Positions 43,856 to 52,209 of a stretch of 64,000 bases of DNA are shown piece by piece. The notes under the pieces are model-generated. The model was given only the letters and a program-made list of their open reading frames with translations, searched no databases and was not told where the DNA came from. Within the stretch, counting starts at the first letter, position 1. Every line of letters begins with the position of its first letter. This DNA is from Bacteroidota bacterium. Its GTDB lineage: Bacteria; Bacteroidota; Bacteroidia; Chitinophagales; Chitinophagaceae. The stretch is from contig JAEWJK010000005.1 of assembly GCA_023386555.1 (NCBI GenBank), positions 1-64,000 of the forward strand, given 5' to 3'. The position numbers were made by a program, and so were the translations under genes.

Positions 43856-44704
43856 ATGATCGAGATAAAAACTATTTGCATTTGTGGTGCAGGCACTATG
43901 GGAAGTGGCATTGCACAAGTGGCCGCACAATCAGGTTTCAATGTAATTCAGTATGATCTGAGTGAAGACATGCTACAGAAAAGTAAATCAGGCATTGTAA
44001 AGAATCTTGACTTTCTCATTTCAAAGCAAAAAATTTCACATGAACAAAAGCAGGAGATTCTTAAAAAGATTGTATTTACATCGGATATGTCTGAATGTAA
44101 AGCAGATGTTATTATAGAAGCTATCATTGAAAACAAAGAAGCTAAAATCGATTTGTTTAACAAATTAGCTGAAGTGAATAATGCTTCAACAATTTTTGCT
44201 ACTAATACTTCTTCGATATCCATTTCAGAAATTGCTTCAGGTGTTAACAATCCATCGAAAGTTGCAGGTATGCATTTTTTCAATCCCGCACCTTTAATGA
44301 AATTAGTTGAAGTGGTGAAGGGAGAAAAAACAGATCCAGAAGTTATAGATGTATTAGCTAATCTTTCAAAGATGATGGGAAAAACGCCTGTCGTTTGTAA
44401 AGATGCTCCCGGCTTTATTGTTAACAGGGTTGCCCGTCATTATTATTTAGAAGGGATGAAGCTACTTGAGCTTGGGTTAGCAGATATAGAGACTGTGGAT
44501 GCTGTGATGGAAGCTTCCGGTTTTAAAATGGGTCCATTCAAATTAATGGATCTTATTGGAATGGATATTAATTACGGCGTAAGCCAGATCGTTTGGGAAG
44601 CTTTGGGTAAACCGGAAAGATTAACACCATCACCTGTGCAAAAAGCGAAAGTCGATGCTGATGAATTAGGCAGAAAAACAGGTAAAGGATTTTATCAATA
44701 CTAA
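43856..44704 (+). CDS. 3-hydroxybutyryl-CoA dehydrogenase-like 3-hydroxyacyl-CoA dehydrogenase
   Basis: 282 residues from the ATG at 43856 (MIEIKTICICGAG), the usual length; upstream in-frame ATG and TTG codons add unlikely residues. Rossmann motif GAGTMGSGIAQVAAQSG, then FATNTSSISISEIA, catalytic His in GMHFFNPAPLMKLVEVV and C-terminal GRKTGKGFYQY. It oxidises 3-hydroxyacyl-CoA with NAD. It opens a three-gene operon: its stop overlaps the next start by one base (TAATG), and the third start overlaps by four. Confidence 0.94.
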   Translation: MIEIKTICICGAGTMGSGIAQVAAQSGFNVIQYDLSEDMLQKSKSGIVKNLDFLISKQKISHEQKQEILKKIVFTSDMSECKADVIIEAIIENKEAKIDLFNKLAEVNNASTIFATNTSSISISEIASGVNNPSKVAGMHFFNPAPLMKLVEVVKGEKTDPEVIDVLANLSKMMGKTPVVCKDAPGFIVNRVARHYYLEGMKLLELGLADIETVDAVMEASGFKMGPFKLMDLIGMDINYGVSQIVWEALGKPERLTPSPVQKAKVDADELGRKTGKGFYQY

Positions 44705-45306
44705 TGCAAGAGTTTAAAGCCAACATATTACAGCAAAATAAAAAAGGACAAGTTTTCTTTTTTGTTGTCGTTGCTACTCTTGCAGTGATACTTGTAGCAT
44801 TATTGGTGTTTGGGTTAATGCCATTGGAGATTTTTCAATTATTGAGCTTTATTGGTTTTGCTTATGCATGTTTGCGATATTATCTTCAAACTAAAAAGCA
44901 GGTACTGAAGAAGTCAACTGGTAAGTTAATTATCAATGATGAATATGTGATTATCAGTTCAACCTCTTTCCCTATTGATAAAATCAAAAGCATTAAAATT
45001 AACATCAGCGGCTGGAAATCTTTTCAAAGGTCAAATGACAGGTCTCGGCCGATAGAGAATTTTCATTCAGGTGATAAAAACTATATCACCATTTTTTCCA
45101 GCAATAAAATAGAGAAATGTGAATTCATGCTCGAATCACTTGAGCATTGGAGTGCATTAAGAGAGCATGTGATCAATTGGCATCAAAGACAAATCGTTAT
45201 AGATGAAACAGTGAATGGAAGTAGAAGTTATGGTTTGGAAGTTCTGATGTATTCTCAAATCCAGGAATTCAAAAAATTGATCGCAAACCCCCAAACAATT
45301 CAATGA
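44704..45306 (+). CDS. Hypothetical two-helix membrane protein
   Basis: 200 residues. Two adjacent transmembrane segments at about residues 17-38 and 42-62 are followed by a soluble C-terminal part with a PH-like strand pattern (GKLIINDEYVIISSTSFPIDKIKSIKINISG...NYITIFSSNKIEKCEFML). I do not recognise a named family; the layout resembles bacterial PH-domain membrane proteins. It overlaps both neighbours (1 and 4 bases), so it is translated with the dehydrogenase and the epimerase. Function unknown. Confidence 0.72.
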   Translation: MQEFKANILQQNKKGQVFFFVVVATLAVILVALLVFGLMPLEIFQLLSFIGFAYACLRYYLQTKKQVLKKSTGKLIINDEYVIISSTSFPIDKIKSIKINISGWKSFQRSNDRSRPIENFHSGDKNYITIFSSNKIEKCEFMLESLEHWSALREHVINWHQRQIVIDETVNGSRSYGLEVLMYSQIQEFKKLIANPQTIQ

Positions 45307-46283
45307 TACTTGTAACTGGCGGAACAGGTTTAGTTGGCTCACATCTTATCACTGCATTGGTTCAGCAGGGAAAGAAGGTTAAAGCAATTTACCGTTCTGT
45401 CATTCCTGAATTTCCAGGCAGCAACCAGGCTCAATGGCAACAGGCTGACATATTGGATATCCTTTCCTTAGAAGATGTGATGAGTGATGTTGATTATATC
45501 TATCACTGTGCAGCTATTGTTTCTTTCAGCCCGAAAAATAAAGACCTTCTTACAAGAACAAATATTGATGGCACAGCTAATATCGTTAATGCAGCATTGA
45601 ATGCAGGTGTAAAAAAATTATTGTTTGTAAGTTCTGTTGCAGCTTTAGGCAGAATAAGAAAAGATGTTTTGGTGAATGAAACAATGAACTGGACCAAAGA
45701 AACCAGCAACAGTGAATACGGCAAAACAAAATATCTGGCTGAAATGGAAGTGTGGAGAGGTGCTGCTGAAGGGTTACCATCTGTAGTAGTTAATCCAACC
45801 ATCATCCTTGGAGAAAGTGACTGGACAAAAGGCTCAACTAAGATCTTTCAAACCATTTACAATGAATTTCCATGGTACACAGAAGGTGTAAGTGGATTTG
45901 TAGATGTAAAAGATGTAGTAAAAGCAATGATCTTATTGATGGAAAGTGAAGTTGTGGGTGAAAAATTTATTCTGAATGCTGATAACCTTGCTTATAAAAA
46001 GTTGTTTGATGAAATTGCAAACTGTTTTCACAAAAAGCCGCCTTACAAAAAAGTAACACCATTCATTGCAAACCTGGTGTGGCGATATGAAGGTTTGAAA
46101 GGAATGTTTACCGGTGTCGATCCATTGCTTACAAAAGAAACGGCAAGTACAGCACAGGCGAAAGTTTATTTTGATAATTCTAAACTACTAAAACAGTTTA
46201 ACGTTTTTCGTTACACCCCATGGCAGCATACGGTAGAGAGAATCTGCGATTATCTTAAAAAAACACATATCAATAAGGCTTGA
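45303..46283 (+). CDS. NAD-dependent epimerase/dehydratase (extended SDR)
   Basis: 326 residues. Rossmann motif MILVTGGTGLVGSHL (GGxGxxG), DILDILSLEDVMSDVDYIYHCAA, a catalytic Ser in FVSSVAALGR and YGKTK (Tyr-x3-Lys). It resembles the dihydroflavonol reductase/3-beta-HSD-like branch rather than sugar epimerases, so the substrate may be a ketone or sterol/isoprenoid-like alcohol. The ATG overlaps the preceding stop by four bases (ATGA). Third gene of the operon. Substrate not readable. Confidence 0.88.
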   Translation: MILVTGGTGLVGSHLITALVQQGKKVKAIYRSVIPEFPGSNQAQWQQADILDILSLEDVMSDVDYIYHCAAIVSFSPKNKDLLTRTNIDGTANIVNAALNAGVKKLLFVSSVAALGRIRKDVLVNETMNWTKETSNSEYGKTKYLAEMEVWRGAAEGLPSVVVNPTIILGESDWTKGSTKIFQTIYNEFPWYTEGVSGFVDVKDVVKAMILLMESEVVGEKFILNADNLAYKKLFDEIANCFHKKPPYKKVTPFIANLVWRYEGLKGMFTGVDPLLTKETASTAQAKVYFDNSKLLKQFNVFRYTPWQHTVERICDYLKKTHINKA

Positions 46284-46354
46284 AAAAATGATAATTTTCA
46301 TTTTTTATTTCAAACAGTATTTATACGTTTAATGGAACTATTAGATACTATTCT

Positions 46355-46900
46355 ATGAAAAGAGCTGCAATTACCTTGATAATTTTAGCGTTTGTATCAG
46401 AAGCTTACAGCCAGAAAGAAACATCAAGATTAAACGTTGGTCTTGGGTTGAATTATACTTCCTATATGTTTAGGGCTGATGTAAAACCATCTATTCATTT
46501 GGGAATCGGTTATGATTTCTCAAACAGGGTAGGTGTGTATGGATCTTTTACAAGTCATAAAAGCATTAAAGGAACTCCGGCTGATAAAACATTTGTATTA
46601 AGCTTGCATGCACTTCCAAGACTTGTTGGAACATATAAAAGCAAATTCAGTTGGTATTTTCCTGCCGGAGTATCTTTAGTTTCTATGAAAGACTATTACT
46701 CAGGTGAACAATTACAACAAATAGGATTTACTGTTAATATAGGAACAGGGGTACAGTACAGAATTAATAAGCTCAGTCTGTTCAGCGATTTTAATGTTGG
46801 GTTTGCAACATCTGAATACAAAAGAAAAGTTTTACTAAGTGGTTATGACTATTTATCTCTTAATACCGGTGTTAAAATTCCAATAGGCAAGCTGGAATGA
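46355..46900 (+). CDS. Small outer-membrane beta-barrel-like protein
   Basis: 181 residues with a signal peptide (MKRAAITLIILAFVSEAYSQ). The mature part alternates hydrophobic and polar residues in strands with turns (SRLNVGLGLNYTSYMF, HLGIGYDFSNRVGVYGSF, IGTGVQYRINKLSLFSDFNVGF), as in the small 8-stranded porin-like OMP fold. It has no plug or sorting domain. Convergent with the lpxD-like gene (3-base gap). Function unknown. Confidence 0.75.
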   Translation: MKRAAITLIILAFVSEAYSQKETSRLNVGLGLNYTSYMFRADVKPSIHLGIGYDFSNRVGVYGSFTSHKSIKGTPADKTFVLSLHALPRLVGTYKSKFSWYFPAGVSLVSMKDYYSGEQLQQIGFTVNIGTGVQYRINKLSLFSDFNVGFATSEYKRKVLLSGYDYLSLNTGVKIPIGKLE

Positions 46901-46903
46901 TCA

Positions 46904-47854
46904 CTATTTAGCATCCATAACTTTTTTCCATAGCTCAGGAATTCGCTTCATCCAAACTAACTCTCTTTTCTTAATTGAAGCATCATCAACAGGTGAACCC
47001 CAGTATCTTTTTCCTCCTTCCAGGTCACCACCAACACCACTTTGTGCAAGTACTTCGGCACCGCTACCAATGGTGAGTGTTTTACTTACACCAACTTGTC
47101 CCCAAAGTATTACACCATCCTCTATGGTAGTTGCTCCTGCTATAGCAACCTGTGCAGCGAACAAACAGTTTTTCCCTACCACCACATCATGACCAATGTG
47201 CACCATGTTATCCATCTTTGTGCCTCTGCCAATTTTTGTTTCTGAACTTACTCCACGATCAATAGTACAGTTAGCGCCAATTTCAACATCATCTTCAATA
47301 ATAACGTTTCCGCCATTCAGCATTTTCTTGTACCAAACTTCACGATTCTTTTTAGTGTTATAATAAAATGCATCGCTACCGATAACAGAGCCTGATTGAA
47401 TGATCACCCTATTACCAATCTCTGTATCTGCAAGTATGGAAACATTCGATTGAATGATGCAATCGTTACCAATCTTTACATTTTCTCCAATAAAAACATT
47501 AGGCATTATCATCGTTCTTTCACCAATGATTGCTGAATCACTAATTGCTTTTGAAGAAGGTTTGAATGGTTTAAAATGACTTATTATTTTCTGGTACGCT
47601 TCAAAAGGTTCATCACAGATCAATAATGTTTTTCCCTCAGGAACATTTACTTCTTTTGAATTAATGATGATATGTGAAGCATCACTCTTCAAACATTTAT
47701 CATAATACTTCGGATGATCTACAAATACAAGATCACCAGCTTGTACTTTATGTATTTCATTAATGCCTTTTGCAGTTGCTTTTGAATCGCCAATAACTTC
47801 TGCATCTATTAGTTCTGCGATCCATTCTATTGTAACAGGAGAAGGAAATTTCAT
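46904..47854 (-). CDS. LpxD-like UDP-3-O-acylglucosamine N-acyltransferase
   Basis: 316 residues. N-terminal uridine-binding domain (IEWIAELIDAEVIGD, AGDLVFVDHPKY), then a left-handed beta-helix of hexapeptide repeats (IGNDCIIQSNVSIL, GNRVIIQSGSVIGSDAF, IGANCTIDRGV) with the catalytic His in NMVHIGHDVVVGKNCL, and a helical C-terminus. LpxD adds the second hydroxyacyl chain in lipid A synthesis. It is slightly short for LpxD (~340), and Bacteroidota often encode a main lpxD next to lpxC plus this kind of paralogue, so I leave the symbol blank. Confidence 0.88.
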   Translation of the reverse strand: MKFPSPVTIEWIAELIDAEVIGDSKATAKGINEIHKVQAGDLVFVDHPKYYDKCLKSDASHIIINSKEVNVPEGKTLLICDEPFEAYQKIISHFKPFKPSSKAISDSAIIGERTMIMPNVFIGENVKIGNDCIIQSNVSILADTEIGNRVIIQSGSVIGSDAFYYNTKKNREVWYKKMLNGGNVIIEDDVEIGANCTIDRGVSSETKIGRGTKMDNMVHIGHDVVVGKNCLFAAQVAIAGATTIEDGVILWGQVGVSKTLTIGSGAEVLAQSGVGGDLEGGKRYWGSPVDDASIKKRELVWMKRIPELWKKVMDAK

Positions 47855-48280
47855 AGATATAATTTCATCAAAGTTAATCGTGAGAAAAGAACCGTTTTAT
47901 TTTTAAAAGCAAATATTCGAAGCGATGAAAGGTAAAATCAGGGCATAACAGAAAAAAATTTCAATATTTTTTTTGGAAGAAAAAACGTCATGTGCGAAGC
48001 ATTTTATTTACACCAGGTATACTACTCTATCGATGAGTTAATAGAAATGAATCTTCTGTGTTCCTTTATTCATCAATGTTTCAGGGGATAAAGTTTTTTT
48101 GTTGCAAGTTTTTCGATTAACTGAATATTTTAAATGCCTTCTTCAATCAGGTAGCTAATCCACATTCTAAAAAAAATTGTGAATAAAATTCTTTTAATTT
48201 TTTTTGTGTTAGAAAAAAAGTCTTTTTAATATTGTGTAGGGAATTTGATTCCCGGTACTTACTAACCCATCCATATAACA
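47855..48280. other. Intergenic region, AT-rich, no supported gene
   Basis: About 425 bases between divergent genes. It is AT-rich with long A and T runs. A 33-codon frame at 47990-48091 has a GGAAGA purine run before its ATG but no other support. GGGAATTTGATTCCC (48239-48253) is a short hairpin just before a terminator. A small RNA ending at that terminator is possible. Confidence 0.3.
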
Positions 48281-48312
48281 AAGTCCTGATCTCTATCGGG
48301 ACTTTTTCTTTT
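48281..48312 (+). terminator. Orphan terminator before the GNAT gene
   Basis: AAGTCCTGAT and ATCGGGACTT (10 bp, one U-G), 4-base loop, then TTTTCTTTT. No gene on the + strand ends here, so it either ends an unannotated small RNA or shields the next gene. Confidence 0.7.
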
Positions 48313-48366
48313 GTATACATCATACTTCACTATAAATCTTTATTACTTCTTTTTATAAATTAAGTT

Positions 48367-48828
48367 ATGATAAAACATACCGGGCTTTCAGCATATTCGA
48401 TCAGCACAGACAAAAGTTTATTGGATGTTGAAATGATACATCAATATCTTTCTAAAGAATCTTATTGGGCTATGAATATTCCGTTTGATACGGTAAAACG
48501 TTCAATTGAAAATTCAATGTGCTTTGGCGTTTACTATAATAACATGCAGATGGGATTTGCAAGATTGATTACAGACAAAGCAACATTTGCTTACCTGGCC
48601 GATGTATTTATTTTATCTGAACATCGTGGTAAAGGATTATCAAAATGGTTAGTGCAAACAATTCAGGATAATTCAGAAGTGCAGCATTTAAGAAGATGGT
48701 TACTTGGTACACGTGATGCTCACTCTTTGTATGAAAAGTTTGGTTGGACAGTTTTGTCAGAAGAAATTCGCCCAAGGTTTATGCAAAGACATTTTCCGGA
48801 TGTGTATAATATCATTGATAGTAAATAA
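48367..48828 (+). CDS. GNAT family N-acetyltransferase
   Basis: 153 residues of the GNAT fold. The acetyl-CoA pyrophosphate loop is EHRGKGLSKWLVQT (R/Q-x-x-G-x-G/A type); strand 4 is AYLADVFILS and the C-terminus has DAHSLYEKFGWTVL. Substrate amine unknown. Its last 17 bases overlap the end of the convergent metallophosphoesterase gene. Confidence 0.9.
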   Translation: MIKHTGLSAYSISTDKSLLDVEMIHQYLSKESYWAMNIPFDTVKRSIENSMCFGVYYNNMQMGFARLITDKATFAYLADVFILSEHRGKGLSKWLVQTIQDNSEVQHLRRWLLGTRDAHSLYEKFGWTVLSEEIRPRFMQRHFPDVYNIIDSK

Positions 48829-49732
48829 GATCTTTCTTCACGGTTCCATCATTGTATAAATCGATAATTGCATAAGCAGGAGGAAACTCATCCAACTTTC
48901 CCTGCCACCAATTTCCTGCAACAGAACCATTGCACATATACTTCACACCTAAATAATCCACTTCATCAATGTAGTGTACATGGCCACTGAGACAAAGCTT
49001 AACATTCGGATATTTAAAGAAAAGATCTTTTAGCTTTTTCGCGTCACTATGCATTTCCTTTTTCAACACTTTACTCTTTCCTGGTCTTCTTTCCATTGCA
49101 TACATCATAGCTGCAGCAGAAATAATTGGTACATGTGAATAAATGCAAACAGGTTTGTTAGTCGATGCCAGTTCACTTTCTAACCAGGCAAACTGTATAT
49201 CATCTAACTCGTAGCTATACTCTCCAATACTATCTAAGGCAATAAACTTCCATCCACCTTTTTCGAATGAATAATATGTTTGATTTAATTGCAGCATTTG
49301 CATAGCCCACATCTTTCCTTCTCTATGCCTGTATTTTTCTTCAATATCTAAAGTGGTAAAAACATCATGATTACCGATAGTATGGTGAATGGGTATTCCA
49401 CAACAGTTGATGCTATCATTCCAAACGTCCCAACATTCTTCAACAAAACCGGCTGATGTATAATTAGCTTCTAATACACTATCACCGGTATTAAGAATAA
49501 GATCAGGTTTATCTCCCATGCTGTTCAATTGTTGGAAAACAGATTTTAATGCTTTTTCTGCTTTTAGCTTTGGCTTGGAGTGACAATCAGTTATATGAGC
49601 AATACGTAACGCTCTTTCATTAGATGATTTTACATATTCACCTTCAGATGCAGCAAACGATAATTTACCTGCACCCATTATTCCAAGGCCTGCCAAAAAT
49701 CCGTTTCGTAAAAATGATCTCCTGTCTGACAT
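48812..49732 (-). CDS. Tat-exported metallophosphoesterase
   Basis: 306 residues with a twin-arginine signal (SDRRSFLRNGFLAGLGIMGAG). Calcineurin-like metal-binding motifs in order: ITDCHSKPK (D-x-H), LNTGDSVLE (GD), TIGNHDVF (GNHD), YSHVPI and LSGHVHYID (GHxH). It should hydrolyse phosphoesters in the periplasm with two metal ions. Export by Tat implies folding and metal loading in the cytoplasm. Substrate unknown. The 3' end overlaps the convergent GNAT gene by 17 bases. Confidence 0.9.
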   Translation of the reverse strand: MSDRRSFLRNGFLAGLGIMGAGKLSFAASEGEYVKSSNERALRIAHITDCHSKPKLKAEKALKSVFQQLNSMGDKPDLILNTGDSVLEANYTSAGFVEECWDVWNDSINCCGIPIHHTIGNHDVFTTLDIEEKYRHREGKMWAMQMLQLNQTYYSFEKGGWKFIALDSIGEYSYELDDIQFAWLESELASTNKPVCIYSHVPIISAAAMMYAMERRPGKSKVLKKEMHSDAKKLKDLFFKYPNVKLCLSGHVHYIDEVDYLGVKYMCNGSVAGNWWQGKLDEFPPAYAIIDLYNDGTVKKDLIYYQ

Positions 49733-49872
49733 ATAATTTATCTATGTTCTTATTCCACAAGGTCTAAAACCAATGCTATGCCAGTATTAAGGAAACATTA
49801 TATGATTATAACCCTTAGAATGCTCCTATAAGATTGCTTCGGAATTAATTAGCTTAGTAGAAAATTATTACC

Positions 49873-50349
49873 ATGCATACCCGACTGTTTTATACCATAA
49901 TACTTTTTTTATTCCCGGTTCTGATTAATGCCCAGTTTGAAAAAGATCAGGATGCTGTAAAAGCTTATAATGAAATAATTGAGGCACTTGAATTCAAGAA
50001 GGTCTTAAAAGCGAAAGGTGCAAATATTCTGAGCCCCAATGAAAAAGGATATATAACAAGAGCAGGGCTGAAAGCATTTACCGAATACCAATTGATTGTT
50101 GTTGCCGCTCCTTCTGCCACCACTATCAGAATAGAAGGAAGCGGGAGAAAAAGACCTTGTGACGGGTGTTATAATCTATCTTCGGGAATAGCTTATGCTG
50201 GTAAAGCTAAATTCTGGGGTTATAGAGTAAAGACTGATAATGATGGCTATGTACATTTCTATTATGAAGTAAAAGGCCTTGAACGTAAACAGTATGTATG
50301 GTATATTCTAATGGAAATTGAAGGAGGAAAAAATCCTTATAAATTTTAA
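49873..50349 (+). CDS. Hypothetical secreted protein
   Basis: 158 residues with a signal peptide (MHTRLFYTIILFLFPVLINAQ). The mature part has two close Cys (RPCDGCYNL), possibly a disulfide or metal site, and a beta-rich, aromatic C-terminus (FWGYRVKTDNDGYVHFYYEVKG, RKQYVWYILMEI). I do not recognise a family. Periplasmic or exported; function unknown. Single gene, convergent with the dedA gene. Confidence 0.7.
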   Translation: MHTRLFYTIILFLFPVLINAQFEKDQDAVKAYNEIIEALEFKKVLKAKGANILSPNEKGYITRAGLKAFTEYQLIVVAAPSATTIRIEGSGRKRPCDGCYNLSSGIAYAGKAKFWGYRVKTDNDGYVHFYYEVKGLERKQYVWYILMEIEGGKNPYKF

Positions 50350-50420
50350 GTCAAAATTTAAATTGATTTCAATTAGTTCATAGGTGGATTAAAGAAAGCA
50401 TGTTTGATATAAATATGGCT

Positions 50421-51023
50421 TTATGAAGCCTGGCTTTTTTTATACTTACGTATCTGCATTACCACCAACACTACAGAAATTACAATACTAATAGGTAATA
50501 TATATCCGATGTATTCTTTTATAATCGGAAATTGCATTCCCAGGAAATATCCTGCAAGGCTGAAAATACTCATATATAATATAGAAGCAACAGCTGTTAA
50601 AGGCATGAATTTTCCCGGATCAATTTTGGAAACACCTGAAACGAGTGGAGCAAAAGGCCTTATAAAGGGAAAAAACTTTCCAATGATCAATGAAATTCTG
50701 CTATGACGATGCAGGTAATCTTTTACTATGTGCAGATATTGTTTTTTAAAGTACCATGTATCTTTTTTCTGATAAAGCTTTTTGCCAAACCGCTTACCAA
50801 TAAGATATCCCGAAGCATCACCTAGAATGCTTGCAATTATAAGTAGGAGTAATAAAATGGTGATGGAAATACTCAGGGTACCTGTACTTACTAAAATACC
50901 TGCAGTAAAAACTAGTGTCTCGCCACCTGGTACCACCAGTCCAACCAATAAACCTGTTTCTGCAAATACTAATATCAATATAATAGCTAAACCACCCCAG
51001 GCAACCAGTTCTGTTGTATTCAT
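50421..51023 (-). CDS. DedA family inner-membrane protein
   Basis: 200 residues with four to five hydrophobic segments and the DedA/VTT signature GKFFPFIRPFAPLVSGVSKI (the G-[RK]-F-x-P-x-x-R-x-x-x-P-x-x-SG pattern), preceded by ASILGDASGYLIGKRFG. DedA proteins are candidate polyprenyl-phosphate or phospholipid flippases needed for envelope homeostasis. The basic C-terminal tail IRKYKKSQAS is cytoplasmic. Single gene. Confidence 0.93.
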   Translation of the reverse strand: MNTTELVAWGGLAIILILVFAETGLLVGLVVPGGETLVFTAGILVSTGTLSISITILLLLLIIASILGDASGYLIGKRFGKKLYQKKDTWYFKKQYLHIVKDYLHRHSRISLIIGKFFPFIRPFAPLVSGVSKIDPGKFMPLTAVASILYMSIFSLAGYFLGMQFPIIKEYIGYILPISIVISVVLVVMQIRKYKKSQAS

Positions 51024-51185
51024 CTAGTTTAATTTATTCAATAACTACATAAAAATTATTCCATATATCTGGATGAAACTGCTATTCCCTAGCTGAAAAT
51101 TCCGAGCCATGCAAAATTTAAGTCAATTTTTACATTCAAAATCAATCAATTATACAATGGGCTTATAAAATACTTCTCTTAATCT

Positions 51186-51216
51186 TTGGAATTTCCATTG
51201 CATACTATCACCTTTG
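51186..51216 (+). promoter_or_regulatory. Promoter of the rplM-rpsI operon
   Basis: TTG at 51186-51188, 20 bases, then CACCTTTG at 51209-51216 (7 of 8 to TAnnTTTG). The predicted transcript start, about 51222, coincides with the left arm of the leader stem. Confidence 0.5.
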
Positions 51217-51222
51217 CCACCC

Positions 51223-51274
51223 GTTTAAAAAGAACGGACTGTGTATTTGGATAGGAATACATTGATTTTTAAAC
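51223..51274 (+). ncRNA. Structured 5' leader of rplM
   Basis: GTTTAAAAA (51223-51231) pairs with TTTTTAAAC (51266-51274), and inside it TGTATT (51242-51247) pairs with AATACA (51256-51261). The stem begins where the transcript is predicted to start and ends 32 bases before the rplM ATG. This layout suits an autoregulatory ribosomal-protein leader bound by L13; leaders of this kind have been proposed for Bacteroidia. Confidence 0.5.
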
Positions 51275-51306
51275 TGTTTCACTAATGTGGAACGAAAGAA
51301 AACAAA

Positions 51307-51750
51307 ATGAGCAAATTACATTTCACAACGAAACATGCGAACGAGGCTACCGTACAGCGTAACTGGTACGTTGTCGATGGTACTAATCAAACCGTTGGTC
51401 GTATGTGTTCAAGAATCGCTACTGTTCTTCGTGGTAAGAACAAAGCTTATTACACTCCCCACGTTGATTGTGGTGATTTTGTAATCGTTATTAATGCAGA
51501 CAAAATTCAGTTCAGCGGCAACAAAATGGATGAGAAAGTCTACATCAATTTCTCTGGCTACCCAGGTGGTAAGAAAGAAGAGGTTGCAAAAGATCTTTTA
51601 AAGCGTCGTCCTGAAGTAATCATCGAAAGAGCGATCAAAGGAATGCTTCCTAAAAACCGTCTTGGCCGTAAAATGTACAAGAAGTTGTTTGTATATGCAG
51701 GAGACAAGCATCCGCATTTTGCACAACAACCAAAAGAACTGAAATTCTAA
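51307..51750 (+). CDS. rplM: 50S ribosomal protein L13
   Basis: 147 residues with standard motifs: WYVVDGTNQTVGRMCSRIA, NKAYYTPHVDCGDFVIVINA and GMLPKNRLGRKMYKKLFVYAG, then HPHFAQQP. Component of the large subunit, bound early in 23S assembly. It is followed 24 bases later by rpsI, the conserved L13-S9 pair. Upstream there is a promoter and a hairpin leader. Confidence 0.98.
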   Translation: MSKLHFTTKHANEATVQRNWYVVDGTNQTVGRMCSRIATVLRGKNKAYYTPHVDCGDFVIVINADKIQFSGNKMDEKVYINFSGYPGGKKEEVAKDLLKRRPEVIIERAIKGMLPKNRLGRKMYKKLFVYAGDKHPHFAQQPKELKF

Positions 51751-51774
51751 TCTCAAATTTTTAATTCCTTATAA

Positions 51775-52164
51775 ATGGAAAAGCAAAAAAATGCAGTTGG
51801 TCGTCGTAAAGAAGCTGTAACCCGTGTTTTCATTAGCAAGGGTGATGGCAAGATCACTGTAAACGATAAAGACTATAAACAATATTTCCCATTAGTTTAT
51901 TTACAGAACCAGGTTGAAGTTGCTTTAAAGACTGCAGAAGTTTTTGGCAAGTTTGATGTTGTTGTAAATGCACAAGGTGGTGGTTTAAAAGGCCAGGCCG
52001 AAGCTGCAAAGCTTGGTATCGCAAGAGCATTACTTGAAGTAAATCCTGAATACCGTCCTGCTTTGAAAGCTGCTGGATTACTGAAAAGAGATCCACGTGG
52101 TGTTGAAAGAAAGAAATTCGGTCACAAGAAAGCAAGAAGAAGCTTCCAATTCAGCAAGCGTTAA
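51775..52164 (+). CDS. rpsI: 30S ribosomal protein S9
   Basis: 129 residues; NAVGRRKEAVTRVFI, GGGLKGQAEAAKLGIARALLE and the conserved C-terminus KKARRSFQFSKR, whose last basic residues reach the P-site tRNA. Second gene of the L13-S9 operon, followed 45 bases later by rpsB on the same strand. Confidence 0.98.
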   Translation: MEKQKNAVGRRKEAVTRVFISKGDGKITVNDKDYKQYFPLVYLQNQVEVALKTAEVFGKFDVVVNAQGGGLKGQAEAAKLGIARALLEVNPEYRPALKAAGLLKRDPRGVERKKFGHKKARRSFQFSKR

Positions 52165-52209
52165 TCGTTGCATTCAAACAATTATTCAAAATCATTTAAT
52201 AAGATACAA

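Noticed and set aside
47990..48091. 33-codon frame in the gap before the GNAT gene
   Set aside because: A purine-rich run precedes its ATG, but there is no other coding evidence; AT-rich gaps produce such frames by chance.
48239..48253. T-arm-like GGGAATTTGATTCCC as part of a tRNA
   Set aside because: The loop is five bases rather than seven, and no acceptor, D or anticodon arms can be placed around it.
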